Shown in pieces: positions 11,435 through 22,861 of a DNA stretch of 64,000 nucleotides. A program made the position numbers and the translations under genes. The number at the start of each line of letters is the position of its first letter. The first letter of the stretch is position 1. This stretch comes from Capitulum mitella (Eukaryota; Arthropoda; Thecostraca; Pollicipedomorpha; Pollicipedidae): NCBI GenBank assembly GCA_030062745.1, contig CP099846.1, positions 310,001-374,000 on the forward strand. The letters are read 5' to 3'. A model generated the notes under the pieces. It had not been told where the DNA came from and did not search any database. It worked only from the letters and a program-made list of their open reading frames with translations.

Positions 11435-12778
11435 CTGCAACATGTCAGCCGGCTAGACGCCAGCCCACGCTCTGCGCCATGCTTGGCTGGGCACAAACGC
11501 TGCAGATATCTGTGAAGCACTGCTGAGCGGCGGCGGTGACGAGCATTTTCAAAAAAACAGGGGACAGGGGTGGACCCAACTCGGCCGATATCGATATTCT
11601 CTTCAGTAATATCTCCCCAATGACAAATGGGGACCACAGTTCTCTGAAACTGAGAGCACTCACACGGAAATGAACGCGAATTTCTCTTGATTCAGCACCG
11701 ACACGTTTGCATCTTCATGGCATTCGGGCCACAAGAACAGCTTCAACGAAATGTTACATTGTACAGTTCCGAAATGATGACAATGGCCACTAAACTGGTA
11801 AAAGGATCATGAGAATCATGCATAGTCATGCTGACAAGAAAAACAACTGACACAAAGTTGATGAATATTAAACCTGTATGTAAGGAAAAAATAGAATGCA
11901 TGACACCATAACATTACATGAGAGGCAACTGAATACAACAGGAAAATCGGCACTAGTGATGCCAGTGTCTGAGTGCATTATAACCCACAATACCATGTTT
12001 ATCTTATAATCTTTCATTTCTTTACACAAAAAAACTTTACTGAGGCAACTGAAAAGAACTCACTAGAAATCCTGCAAATGATGTCATCACACCTTCCTTA
12101 AGTAACTCTGAAACACCTCCAAAATCATCTTCATCCACAGCCTGAAAACTTTGGAAGTAGATGTACACTACTGCACTGCTGACTGCAAAAAACCTGTAAC
12201 AAGGAAAAATGGACCAAATCACACCCAGAAGAAACAATGCAAATGCCATTACTGCACCATGAATGGTTTCAAACAAACTGAAATATCATCTAAGATCATC
12301 AATATTCCACAAGCAATATCATACATTACAAGCTGCCCAGTTTCCAGGAGACGGTGCCTCAGGTGCACTCACAAGACTAGGCCGAGGAAGCCCTGTAATG
12401 GCACAATGCCCCACACCAGGCCGATGACGATGCCCAGGATCTGCCGCAGCCAGTATATCACGTCCAGAAACTCATCCTGAAATGGCATGACGCTGCACAT
12501 CAGCTGGTCAACAGAGCCACATAGCAGTGAAAATGATGACCATTGTGCAAGCATGTCAATCATATAAGACATAAAAGACTGACAGGTGTACTCAATGTTG
12601 TTGCCATGACCCATTACCTACTGACACACATTTTACTGACTGCATGCATCATAGTATTTTCAGGACACTGTGAAGCATTGCTTACTTTATCTGGCCAAAG
12701 ACTTCCTTTTGAAATGGCTTTGCCAAATGTTTTGGAGACTGAAATCTCTTCTGGTGTCAAATCCACTTTAGCCTTCAT
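11393..12778 (-). CDS. RAB5IF: RAB5IF / OPTI / RCAF1 family membrane protein, complete, four coding exons
   Basis: Exons on the minus strand 12778-12686, 12476-12373, 12193-12064 and 11434-11393 (93+104+130+42 bases) join in phase to 122 codons plus TGA. The protein starts MKAKVDLTPEEISVSKTF and has WPDKDEFLDVIYWLRQI, then GLVWGIVPLQGFLGLVLFF, VDEDDFGGVSELLKEG and MTSFAGFLVTWIITY. These match the human RAB5IF pattern (WEDKDEFLDVIYWFRQ, GVLPLRGFLG, LTKEGFMTSFA). Family knowledge: a small multi-pass ER protein, obligate partner of the TMCO1 insertase in the multipass translocon, also reported as a respirasome assembly factor and Rab5 interactor. Three hydrophobic segments are visible. An in-frame TAG lies 15 bases upstream of the ATG, and a strong acceptor precedes it, so the start is secure and a 5' UTR intron is likely. 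Confidence 0.93.
12064..12193 (-). CDS. RAB5IF: RAB5IF-like coding exon 3
   Basis: Acceptor CCTTGTTACAG, donor GTGAGT, phases 2 to 0. Encodes FFAVSSAVVYIYFQSF, then VDEDDFGGVSELLKEG and MTSFAGFL. Reading past the donor gives an 8-residue tail and a stop, which is intronic. Confidence 0.94.
12373..12476 (-). CDS. RAB5IF: RAB5IF-like coding exon 2
   Basis: Acceptor CCATTTCAG, donor GTGAGT, phases 0 to 2. Encodes DEFLDVIYWLRQILGIVIGL and VWGIVPLQGFLGLV, the most conserved part of the family with the first membrane segment. Confidence 0.95.
12686..12778 (-). CDS. RAB5IF: RAB5IF-like coding exon 1
   Basis: ATG at 12778, 31 codons ending SLWPDK, donor GTAAGC. Sixteen 5' UTR bases (12779-12794) separate the ATG from an acceptor (CCTTTTCCAG), so the transcript probably has a non-coding first exon further upstream. 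Confidence 0.88.
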
Positions 12779-12796
12779 CTTTGGGTCACACTACCT

Positions 12797-14390
12797 GGAA
12801 AAGGAAAATGTCTGGCACATGATGTTAGAGCCAGTACACATCCAAATCTTTTACCAGTGCAGTACAGTGTTTTAACAGTGTAACATATTCAGATTATGCA
12901 TACCAGTTTAATGCTGAGAATGATACAAGCACTATGCATGACACAAAAAAATCTTAGCCACTTCAAAATAAGCTCAACTATGCTAAAAATTCATCAATCC
13001 AGTCACTGTCTTAATCTCATGGGCTTGAATTACATTCATGGGCAGTGAAACCACATGGAAATAAGCAAAAATATGGTTCTTGGCCAAGATAAGTGCTTTA
13101 AAGATATGTATTCATCTTCAAACACTCCATTTTGATTTTCATGACATCATTTTTTTGTAGCAAGCTGGGTTATGAGCAGAAAGAGATACAACCTTGGAGG
13201 ATTCAAAAACAGCCAAGGGTGTCCAGTTGTTTTGTATGTTTAGACATTTAACATCAGGATTCACAGATGTATTGTTATATGAACACATTTTGGCCCAGAT
13301 TCTACCATATACATCCCTGTGTGTTCTTTGGTTTCTCCTCCAAACATACTGATGTATCTGCATCCATCATACTGAGGCTGAACTGAGGTACACCACTTTT
13401 TTAGGCTAATGATTTTGTGCCCTTTTCATGCTGAATCATCCTGTTTACACCATAACATGGATAAATCCTTCATATGTTTGTGTTTCTATCCAAAAGATGT
13501 TGCTTGTACAGATTTTACTGATGTTATATTTTGGTGGTTAATATTGTTTGTACACTGTTTATGCAATAAGCTACTATAACAGTTATCTAACATGACTATG
13601 CAACAGTAATCATCCTATATGAAAAGCCCTGAGGATTCAAAAAAAAATAAACAACACATCTTTTACAAAATACAATGATAGCAGTTTTAGGTGCAATTAG
13701 TATCTCAGAACAAAGTTTGTTAACCAATTTTTGCCAGAATTTTTGCAGACCCCAATAAAATGGAAGGATCAGGGAAAATGGCAACAAAGTTTAAACATCC
13801 AACAAACCATGCTTTACTTAGGGCCTATTTAAGTTATTACTAGCAACAAAATGCTTTGCAGAACAGGACTACAAGGCAATTACCCTGGACAACGAAGTTA
13901 TCCACAAAACACATTCACGTAAACTTGACATTTGTTTAATTCAGCACAGCAACGTGCGTGATGCAAATACACGTCATACTACAACCATACGTTTATTTGT
14001 GAGTTAGGAGACACGGCCTCTTCTGCTCAGGCATCCAGAATATTGTGCCAAGCCTCGGGTCTCGTGCGGGCGTCAGTCGGGATTCTACAGGCACACGTAC
14101 GCAGTCCCATTGCTCAACAATTGGCACAAACGCGCTGAATTTACGGAATAAAAGGGAAAAAGTATAGCGTCGTCAAATTTTCCAAGGCCTTATTTTCCCA
14201 CAAATGCGAAACATGTAAATTTAATTACATCAGCGGGCAGCGACGCATCTTAATCAAACGAGCGATGTCAATCTATATTCTTTTTCATATTTGAAATAAC
14301 TATTTCCAGCTTTTAACCTGAACGATACTTTGCGCGATCATGCAGAAAATCATGGCCTATTTCGCCTTCTTCAGAATGATTGACACCATG
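12797..14390. other. Upstream region of the RAB5IF-like gene, no element recognised
   Basis: AT-rich sequence. It should hold the promoter and a non-coding first exon of the minus-strand gene, but I cannot place them. No coding signal seen. Confidence 0.4.
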
Positions 14391-14491
14391 GCTGGTATTC
14401 AGGGACCCATTCCCATCCGATGTTGCCGCCAAAGGAGCCCCCGCCGAATTAAAGGCGTCCCTGCCAACGCAGAAGGCTCTTCTTGTGCCCC

Positions 14492-14755
14492 TTGGAACAT
14501 AGCCAAGGGGGTCATGGGGGCCATGCCCTCCTGAGCCAAGCGGTCTACACTAGATATGTCGCGATTTCGCAGGAATGCATAATAGTGATGATATATATGA
14601 TGCCAAAGCGAACATTATATGTTTTCTTGTACGTTGAATATGGGGAAAATTACGTAAAAGCCTGTTTTTCCTTTAAATTTCGTCATATGTCAGTAGCATA
14701 AGACAAAATTTGACACTTTGCCCCCACCCTAAGGAAAATCTCGGCTACGTGCCTG
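14492..14755 (+). mobile_element. MITE copy 1 (CAGGGACGTAGCC ends)
   Basis: Starts near AACATAGCCAAGGGGGTCAT and ends TCTCGGCTACGTGCCTG. About 264 bases, alignable along its length with 19086-19353 (shared GAGCCAA-CGGTCTA, CATATGTTTTC, TTTCCTT-AATTT). No coding capacity. Confidence 0.75.
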
Positions 14756-14876
14756 TTTGTGTCAGAGGCTCCCCTCCCAACTGCAGGAAGCCTTGGCGCT
14801 TAAAACGCTTCTAGCCTCAAAGGCACCTCCTCCCAATTGGAAGCGTCGCCCCTGTCTCGCCAAAGGCACACCTGTC

Positions 14877-15109
14877 CAGGCGAGTAGCCAGGGTTTTGCT
14901 CGGGGGGGGGGACAAATATCAAATTTTGTCATGTGCCATTGGCATATGACAAAACTGATTGGAAAAGCAACAATTTTATGTAACTGACCTCATCTTTTAC
15001 GCACAGGAAAACATAACGTTTGGTTTTATAGCATATATATCATCACTATTCCGTATTCTTTAGGAATCGCTAAATATTTAGTATAAACCGATTGGCTCAA
15101 GAAGAGGGA
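14877..15109 (-). mobile_element. MITE copy 2, inverted, one end lost
   Basis: Begins CAGGCGAGTAGCCAGGGTTT and continues as the reverse complement of 19086-19353, ending around GATTGGCTCAAG. The outer GCCATGG-rich end of the other copies is missing. Confidence 0.65.
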
Positions 15110-15404
15110 CATGGTCCACATGTCTTTCTCCTTGTCTACGTTCCTGCTCCTACCTCACATAAGGCGCCTCTGTCGCTAAAGGCACCCTTTCCCAATTGAA
15201 GGTCCCCCCACGTACCGCCAAAGGTGCCTCCGCCCAACGGACGGCTCCCCTTTCCAACAAAGGCGTCCCCGCCAGAACAGAAGGCAGGGGCATGTCAAAC
15301 AGCGTTCACTCCCAACTAAAGACGCTTTGCCCGACATAAGTCAACTACCCAGGCTAGCAGGCTAGAATCGCTTTGGTTAACGGTAAGGTCGGGACAGCGC
15401 GACC

Positions 15405-15790
15405 GTCAGTTCGTGCTGGCAGTTGTATACCGGCCGCCGCGGCGGACGGCGGCCGTGCGAGAGGCTGGTTTTGGCACGCTCGAGACACAGCTTCATCACG
15501 TGATGATGAAATACCCTGGCTGGAAAATAGTCATAAATGGCGATCTGAACTGTAACTGGATGACCGATGCAGGAGACGCATCTAGAAAAGTGCAGCTGGA
15601 CGTCTTAAATGCTTACTCTCTATCACAGCTCATCACAATGCCGACATATGCTACAGGGTCATTGTCAGATGTCATTATCGTGAATAATCGCGATATCATC
15701 AGTGGCACTAAAGACTGTCATTTCAGTCCGCACAGGTTTGTTGTCGCGGCCATGCGTATCCCCGCGTTCGACCCAAGCCCGTTACTGTGA
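15405..15790 (+). pseudogene. LINE endonuclease (APE-type) fragment
   Basis: Open frame from VLAVVYRPPRR to FDPSPLL with the exonuclease-endonuclease-phosphatase landmarks of LINE endonucleases: YRPP, GDLN and SDVIIVN, then SPHR in place of the usual catalytic SDH. It nicks target DNA in active elements; this copy is disabled by the decayed ORF around it. Confidence 0.8.
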
Positions 15791-16509
15791 AATGCTGACC
15801 ACTGAAAAGAGCGAACGTGGCCGAACTGTTGACCAGCCTAAGACAGGCTGGCTGGCAAGCCGTTTACCAGCAGCATCATGCGAAGGGCCAGTGGCAACAT
15901 TTTCTCAGTATCTTTACTCCTATCTGACGCCTTTGACTCTTGTGCACCAATGACACGAGCAATCATCAAAAACCCATGGCGCTCCAGACGTGTCAGATGC
16001 TCCCCGCGACCTGATGTGCCGGCGGCGCGCGGCTCGGCGGGCCGATGGTGAGCCAGACGAATACCGCGCGCTGAAACGCGCGGTCAAGGCCGCGATACGC
16101 CGGGACGCGCGGGACGAGCTGGGCCGGCGTATCGTGGAGCAGGGCCCGACCTTCATATATCGGAACGTTCTCCGGTACATAAGCAGCAGGAGGGGTGCAC
16201 GTTAGGGTGGATCGAAAAAAATAGATCAACTTCTTAGGGGTCAAAACGCGTGCGCGTGAATGTGAAAAAAAAGAAAAATGAGGACCGAAAAAATATTTAA
16301 AGTATTTTAGATAGGGCGCACGAAGCATTTTTGGGACCCGAAACACGCCCTCTAGGCGTTGAAGTCTCCATTGCTTTAAACACTTTGCACAAGAAGGTAA
16401 CCCTTCAGAAGTCTATATGAATCCTGTGAGTGATAATTTTCGGCGTTTAGCGCATGCGCCGAACAAACGCTGTTTGCGTCATGTCGGCAACCATCGAGAC
16501 ATATCATAA

Positions 16510-16523
16510 TTGTCATCGTCATC

Positions 16524-16554
<31 letters not shown>

Positions 16555-16567
16555 TCATTATTATCTT
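16510..16567 (+). repeat. (ATC)n microsatellite inside the transposon
   Basis: CATCATCACCATCATCATCA-type run, interrupted; gives poly-His or poly-Met reading in chance frames. Confidence 0.9.
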
Positions 16568-16712
16568 CACCATTCATCAAACGCCATCCCAGACACAACG
16601 TTAAACCAGAACTATTTATTTGTGATGAATAACATTCCACAACAAACTCCGCTGCCACTAATGAACCTCGAAGCCAGTCATAGAAGTCCCTCCTCTTGCC
16701 ATCACTGGCAGA

Positions 16713-18089
16713 TCAGTGCTGGACCGGGCTTTTGCCAGTATCAGTGCATGACGTCCACTGTGTCCCGCCTTCTTCTCTGCTGTTTGTGTGACTTCTTTCA
16801 CCCATCTGATCCAAGGATGCTGTGCCGTCTGATCCAAGCACCACTGGATGCGCATCGTTGTCCCGTATCACGTCCAGCAACTCCTTCGCGATATCTGCAG
16901 CACTTCCGCTATTTGGAGACACGCGATCGACATACCGATGGCCGAGCTCGGTAACCACTACCTCGTAAAGTTCTTTGGTAAACGTCAATTTCTTTCCAAC
17001 TTTCTGCAGCGTCTTGTCCTCCCCACCGTCGTAATAGAATCCTGCTAAGCGGTCACGTCCGTTATGCAATGAGCTTTCAACCACCTCTTCTTTACCACAT
17101 TTGTCTCTCTGTCGCCGGATTTTGCTGCGGTCTGTCAGCTCAGCCTTGTTGTGCTCAGTGATTATCCCATAATCAACCAAAGCTGCGTTCAGCAAGCCAG
17201 CGGCGAAGCGATCAGAGATAACGCACCGACCACACATCCGCGAAAAATTCGGAAGCTGATGGCGGTTCTGTCCAGCGACATCGTCCGCGTCATCATCGGA
17301 ACTAGGTGAATAAGAGCGACTTGCATCAGCTGCTTCCGTATCACCCGTCTGACACTTTTCACTGCTATCATCGTCGTCATCTGCATCCCCTTCGGTCAGT
17401 TGCCTTTCCTCAGGATCGTGCTGCCTGTCCCTCTTCTGTCTCTTTTCCGCTAGTTTCATACTTTTCCCCCTTCTCTTCTGCCTTCGGACATTTTACTCAG
17501 TTGTCTTCCGGTCAACGCCGCCTATGTGGAGCTTTCTCTCTCCTCGCTGGTCTTTGAGGAAAGCTACTTGTTGAGCTGGCACCCTTCTAGAAGTTGGACA
17601 CGCGTCGCAGGGGACATCAGCAAGATCGCATCGGCACCACATGATGTCAAATAAGCCATCGTACTCTCGCTGCATACTCACGAACTTTCGACCCTTGCCC
17701 CGTTCGCGTTTCGAAGACCATTGCATGAGGTTCCTCCCCGTTATGGCCAGTCTTTCTACGTTCTGAATTATCCTGTTCTCCGAAATAACATTTGACATCT
17801 CTCTCTCGGTCGTACCCGACGTGCCACCCATTTGAGACGTCTCTCCGTCGTCCACTGTAATAAGATTGGCTCTGTCCCAGATGGCTACTATGGCATCCTT
17901 GACTGCTTTTGCTATTTCTCGTTTTGTCGGCTTCTTTCCAGAAGGAGTTATCCTTTCATTCCGTGTCTCCACGTAAAAGGCATACACTTCTGTTTTCCAC
18001 GGTAGCTGGTTTATGGGAAGAGCGTCCGGGCGTGTTTGCAGCAAAGGGTGTTTCGTTCTCTGTCTTGTTGATGGTCCTGGATTACTCAT
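16713..18089 (-). pseudogene. Uncharacterised transposase-like protein, broken by one in-frame stop
   Basis: ATG at 18089 (MSNPGPSTRQRTK), open for 198 codons, then TAA at 17495-17493, then the same frame reopens and runs 11 codons into an ATG at 17459 and on to 16713 (248 codons). Seen: a basic N-terminus, a Cys cluster (MWCRCDLADVPCDACPTSRR), an acidic linker with runs of D/S (about 17280-17390), LPNFSRMCGRCVISDRFAAG, ELTDRSKIRRQRDKCGK, LAGFYYDGGEDKTLQKVG and VVLGSDGT. The aspartates in FYYDG and GSDGT could be part of a catalytic DD(E/D) core (inference). From memory, unnamed cnidarian and arthropod proteins carry similar DRSK-RR, YFDGR-D and CDGT motifs, but this is unchecked. The frame ends soon after GSDGT, so the C-terminal half seems deleted. 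Confidence 0.6.
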
Positions 18090-19085
18090 TTTAGTTCAGT
18101 TCGGAATGTCACTGTGTCACAGAATGTCACAGAATGTCACCCCCTGCGATCCGAATGCTGACGGAACACACCCGAATACTAAATCTCTGGTCACCACGCC
18201 ACAGTCCAGGGACCAGCGCGCTACTCCTCTGACTTGTCTGTCTGATTCGACCGCTCTCCGATGACAACAAAGCGCTTCGCTGCGAGGTATCGTTTACCGG
18301 CACCGATCAAGGTTTTCAAGAGCGTCCTCAGAGATCAGCAGCGTGGGCAACGATATGTGTGGGAAGCCCACGAATTCGACTCGGACTCTGTAGTCCGCAG
18401 CTATTGCAGGTCGTGAGGCTCACTGGTGCGCGGACTTAGCTCGTAAGGGCTACTGTCTGTCTACCACTTTATTCTACCTGGCAGTCTCCTGTTATTTGCT
18501 CAAATCCATGCTCATCACCTATCCGTGAACTAGGCACTAAAAGGTCCACAAAGCTACGCACAGCTACGATGGATGGTGACCGAGGTGTTATCTTGCTATG
18601 CGTTATGCTAAACCAATGGAGACTTTAACGCTCGGGAACGGCGAAACTCACTTCAAAGACGCTTCGTGCGCCCTTTCTAGAATATTTCTAATACCTTTTT
18701 ACTCCTTATTTTCCGTGTTTTCAGATCCATGCGCACGCGTTTTGACCCCTAAGAAGTTGTTTTGCGACAAAAAATATTTTTTCGATCCACCCTAGTGCAC
18801 GTGTCATCCCTACCGCCAGTGCTGATGAACTGAACGAATACTTTATCAGTGTAGACCCATGCGTAGCGCGCGAGGTAGCGGAGCGAGGAGCAGACCCAGG
18901 TGATTTTACCAGTCGACTTCCCTGCGTTGGCTCGTGTGCTTTTGCTGTTTCTAATACTGATTATGAGACTCTTGAACGCGTCATCAACAGCATGCGGAAC
19001 AAGTCGGCCTCTGGTGCGGATGGTCTCTATATTCGTACTTTAAAGCATAGTTTTGACGCGGTCGGTGTGCCACTATTGAACCCAT

Positions 19086-19353
19086 CAGGGACGTAGCCAA
19101 GGGGGGCCATGGGGGCCATGCCCCCTCCCCCCGAGCCAAACGGTCTATTAGATATAGAGCAATTTTGCAGAAATACGTAATAGCGATCATATATACGCTG
19201 CAAAAGGAAACATAATATGTTTTCCTGTGCGTTAAATATGAGGTAAGTTACTTAAAACTGCTGCTTTTTCCTTCAATTTTGTCATATACCGGTGGGATAT
19301 AATAAAATCTGACATTGGGCCCCTCCCTGTGGAAAATCCTGGCTACGTGTCTC
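19086..19353 (+). mobile_element. MITE copy 3 inserted in the LINE
   Basis: CAGGGACGTAGCCAAGG at the left and CCTGGCTACGTGTCTC at the right form TIRs; 268 bases. It interrupts the RT domain between GVPLL and LTTINTYLSNNDF. An 8-bp duplication is not clear (GAACCCAT versus ACCACAAT). It is the best-preserved copy of this family in the window. Confidence 0.82.
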
Positions 19354-21005
19354 ACCACAATCAACACCTATCTTAGTAACAATGACTTCCCAGATGTCTG
19401 GAAACATTCCATCGTCCATCCCATCCACAAATCCGGTCCCACTGCCGACGCAGCCAACTTCCGACCCATCTCCCTAGTCCCTGTCATGGCCAGAACTGTC
19501 GAGGGGATCGTTCAGCGCCAACTCTAAACAAACCTCTCCCGGAACTGTCTTCTCTCTCCCGCTCAGCACGGTTTTAGGCGATGTCACTCGATCGAAACCA
19601 TACCGATCAGCGTTCCTGACTTCATTCTGTCATCGACTGACAGGGATGAAATCTCTCTCCTCTGTCTGACTGATTTAAGCAAATGTTTCGACACAACTGA
19701 CCACTCCAAGCCTTTAACCAAATTCCAGCTGCACAGAGTTGACGATGAATGGTTCCGCTCCTACTTCGCTAACCACACTCAGAGCGTCTCCATCACGGAT
19801 CCCTCCTCCAGGCGCAGGTACCTGTCTCGGCCGCTGCAAAACGGTATTGGCGTCTTCCGGGGCCATTGCTGTACAGCGTTTTGGCGAATGACTTGAGCTT
19901 CTTTGAGCCCAGGGTCCACGTCGTCCAGTACGCCGATGACATGCAAGTTTTAGTGCCCGGTAGGAAAGACGACGTTGACACTTTAATCCCCCGCACGCAG
20001 CGCTGCCTATCCTCTTTGGGCGTACGGTTTAGGGAACATTCTTTGAGGAATAACATAGCGAGAACCTAGCTGATGCTGTTCGGCAGCCGCCAGAAACTTC
20101 GCAATGCTCCAGCAATCAGGACTGGCTTCCAAAGACAGAGCATCGGCCCCGGCCCTACGGCGCGGGACCTAGGAGTCATTTCTGATCCGTGCCTGTCGTG
20201 GAATGCCCACATAGCTAAGGTCACGCGCAAATGTTTCGGGCTGCTGATTGGACTCAGCCACATCCGTCATCACCTTCTCCAGAATATCCTTTTTACGACT
20301 GTACACGATCTAGTTCTCTCACACGTACGATATAGCATCGCTGTGTTTGGGAAATGCTCAGCAAAAAAACCTTAAGCAGCTTCAGAAGATCATGAATTTC
20401 AGTGCAACGGTGGTGACTGGCAAGCGAAACTTCGACAACATATCGGAGGTCCTGAGGGAACCGGGCTGGCTCATCGCCAGACAGCTGGCTGAGTACCACT
20501 GCCTCACTCATGCACAGCATCCGTGAATGCAGAGGACCATCGTCTCTCGCCTCGTTCTTCGATCAAAACTCGAACATCCGCTGTAGACACAAGCGACAGG
20601 AAGGACAGCTGCACCTTCCTCTCCTAAGCAAGGAGGCTGGCGGTCGGCAGTTTGCGTACCGAGCCCCCGATATGTACAACGGACTGCCTACGGAGCTGAC
20701 CAGGCGGAAACTTCAGTCGTTTTAGAGGAACTCAAAGATGCTCTTAAAGGACGGCAGTGTGACATAGACTGCTGGTTGTGTCCGTGGTTTGTTTTATACT
20801 TCTTCCGTTGTTTTTATACTTTTCCGATGTACTTAGAAGTGCTAGGAGGTTACTGACCATGATACTATTTCGCTTCCTGTGTCCTATATTAAGTGCATGG
20901 TTTACATCCCTCTTCAGACCGTAACCTTTCATTCTGTATGACAAAAGGCGGGGAATGGCCACATTGTATGTGAAATTTCCCAAGAAATAAAATAAAACTG
21001 AAACT

Positions 21006-22256
21006 AAGACTTTTCCAGTGCCAAAGGCATTCCCTCCCAGCTGACCGTATCCCTGGCGGAGGCCGCCATGGCGTCCTTCGATTTGGGGAAGGGCCCTGCC
21101 CCTTCCCAAATCAAAACGAAATCCAGATTTTCGGATCCATCCCTCCTGTTACAACCAGGAGACGGAGAAACGATTTAGTTTGCGCCAGATATTGCCAAAC
21201 AAGGCATTTACCACGGTGATTACAAAAGAAATAAATCTTACGAATCAGCAGCCCATTCTGTACAAAATTTGCATTTCTTGGAAGCTACCGACCTGACATG
21301 ATGCTAGTCTTATTAAGATGCTGTTTTCCCCATTCTGCCGGCAATGGTGCCACAGACAGTTTCTTCTAACATATTACAGGAGTGACATAATTGATCCTTT
21401 ATACTTGAAGAAGTATAAAACAGACTTCGCGCCAAGGGTCAATGGCTTGAGGTTAGATCAATCGGCCTACAAACTTCATGTGAGGAAAGACAGGAATCAT
21501 AATGCCTTGTCATTTGCTTTTTGTGTTGCATGTTGCAATTTTGTGCGCATGCCTCCTCTGACACTCATGCGTCTTTTTTAACTTGACATGGCATGACCTA
21601 GACATTACCTAGCATGACCTGTCACTCATTTATTTATTGCAGATCTTTGCAGTATCTAATACATGATTGGATATTTATCTATAATGTCACGCATTATGTG
21701 CTACCATAGCATAGTCTGCATAGTCATACACGAACACCCCGCCTACCTGTTGTTGGTAGACTGCAGTCGGCTTCCCCCCTTCCAGTTTCTGAATCTTGGC
21801 TACACCCATGCTGTGCAGCATTCCCTATGCGGTCATAACGCTATCTACTTGTGCATTGTTCCCCGATCGTTTGTTCCATGGCCCTGGCGCACCATGCCGA
21901 AACGCGTAGAATACTGTTGAATACATTTAAGTCAGCCAGGATTTCCTGTTGAACTAACTCTTCAGACCTTTGAAATCTAAAATTGTTCATCATGTTCATG
22001 CAGGCCCCTAAAATATTTCTTGATTTGCATTTTTACAAAATATAATGTTACGGACCGTATTTTTAAGTACCATGTCATTTCATAAAATCAGTGTTCAAAT
22101 GCTCCATTAGGTCTAAGGTAGCTGTTGTTGCAGTTACTTTCCATACATTCATTCTATAATCATTTTCAGCATTATTGTTCTTTAATTTTACCGCAGCTAT
22201 ATTTTGTACTGTTATATTTTACTGTAATCCCTGCCGTAATTAAAAATTATTATAAC
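21006..22256. other. No gene or element recognised
   Basis: AT-rich. A GC-rich patch at 21025-21110 (GCCAAAGGCATTCCCTCCC, AAGGGCCCTGCCCCTTCCC) looks like an eroded TIR-element fragment. The rest shows nothing. Confidence 0.4.
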
Positions 22257-22428
22257 CATAGGCATAGGAACGGAGAGGGGAGGGGGACCGTGGGACCGTG
22301 GGTCTCGGAAAGTGGGCGCTTCCACTTTCCGAGAATTGCTGAACACCGACCCTATGGCGATGCATGGAAATAATAGACTTCAAATTTGGCTTTGGCCCCC
22401 CACTTTCTGAGACGTCCCTACACCTATG
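22257..22428. mobile_element. Short MITE with internal hairpin
   Basis: Ends CATAGGCATAGGAACGGAGA and, inverted, CATAGGTGTAGGGACGTCTC. Inside, TCTCGGAAAGTGG (22303-22315) and CCACTTTCCGAGA (22322-22334) form a perfect 13-bp stem with a 6-base loop. CATGGGCGTAGGAAC at 24413 looks like a lone end of the same family. Confidence 0.6.
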
Positions 22429-22861
22429 ACTATGGCCATAACTACAACAATCAGTGCTACTATAATGTTTTGTTTCATATTACCACTTTCGGAAAGTTTC
22501 TGCCGGCCCTGTGCACTTCTTCCTTTTTCAGGGCCGGGCGGAAGGTCCGCGATGCCTCAAGGGCGTGGAGAAGAACTTCCGCCCCACAGTTACACAGCAT
22601 CCAGTCTACGCCAGCATCCATTATATTCATTATGACAATCATAGACATGCAAAATACCACCGGGGCCAACTGTAACACTTACAGTTGCCGCACAAAACAG
22701 CCTTACATTTCCCCAAACATATTCCATCATGCTCGAGGAAGATTACAGAACAACCAATGGCCTTCAGTTGGAAAACGCTGCACTAAGATTGCGTGCCTTG
22801 TTTCTGTAGACAAAGCATCGCAAAGGAAACTGCAAAGCTGAACACACAGCCAGATTACGTT

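Larger units (their letters stand above)
14400..15355. repeat. Degenerate GC-rich tandem repeat region split by two MITEs
   Basis: Blocks at 14420-14491, 14760-14876 and 15160-15320 are imperfect repeats of roughly 30 bases with the theme AAAGGCGCCTCCNCCCAACT. The blocks are separated by MITE copies at 14492 and 14877, so one older array was interrupted. Confidence 0.6.
16203..18794 (-). mobile_element. 2.6-kb DNA transposon with long TIRs and unfamiliar transposase-like frame
   Basis: Ends are TAGGGTGGATCGAAAAA at 16203 and its inverse at 18794; TIR similarity continues about 150 bases (shared AACTTCTTAGGGGTCAAAAC, GGGCGCACGAAGC). An exact 8-bp duplication GTGCACGT (16195-16202 and 18795-18802) flanks it. 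Its only long coding frame is on the minus strand (18089-16713). Eight-base duplications occur in hAT and P families, and TAGGG would fit hAT, but I recognise no hAT (dimerisation domain), P (THAP) or other known transposase domain. It sits inside a LINE reading frame, so it is the younger insertion. Confidence 0.85.
15372..21005 (+). mobile_element. Non-LTR retrotransposon (CR1/Jockey-like) split by two DNA elements
   Basis: The LINE parts are 15372-16202, 18795-19085 and 19354-21005. First part: endonuclease with VVYRPP, the NGDLNCNW motif, SDVIIVN and SPHRFV (usually SDHR). Then linker, RT start (SMRNKSASGADGLYIRTLKH), RT core (ANFRPISLVPVMARTVEG, GFRRCHS, LTDLSKCFDTTDH), YADD at 19929-19940 and thumb/C-terminal pieces to about 20730. 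A 3' UTR ends in an A-rich AAATAAAATAAAACTGAAAC run. Several frameshifts and stops (for example after 19525) make it dead. The two insertions are described separately; removing the first restores one open frame. Confidence 0.87.

Noticed and set aside
16454..16954. 166-codon + strand ORF with poly-His
   Set aside because: It arises from the (ATC)n repeat and the antisense of the transposase-like frame.
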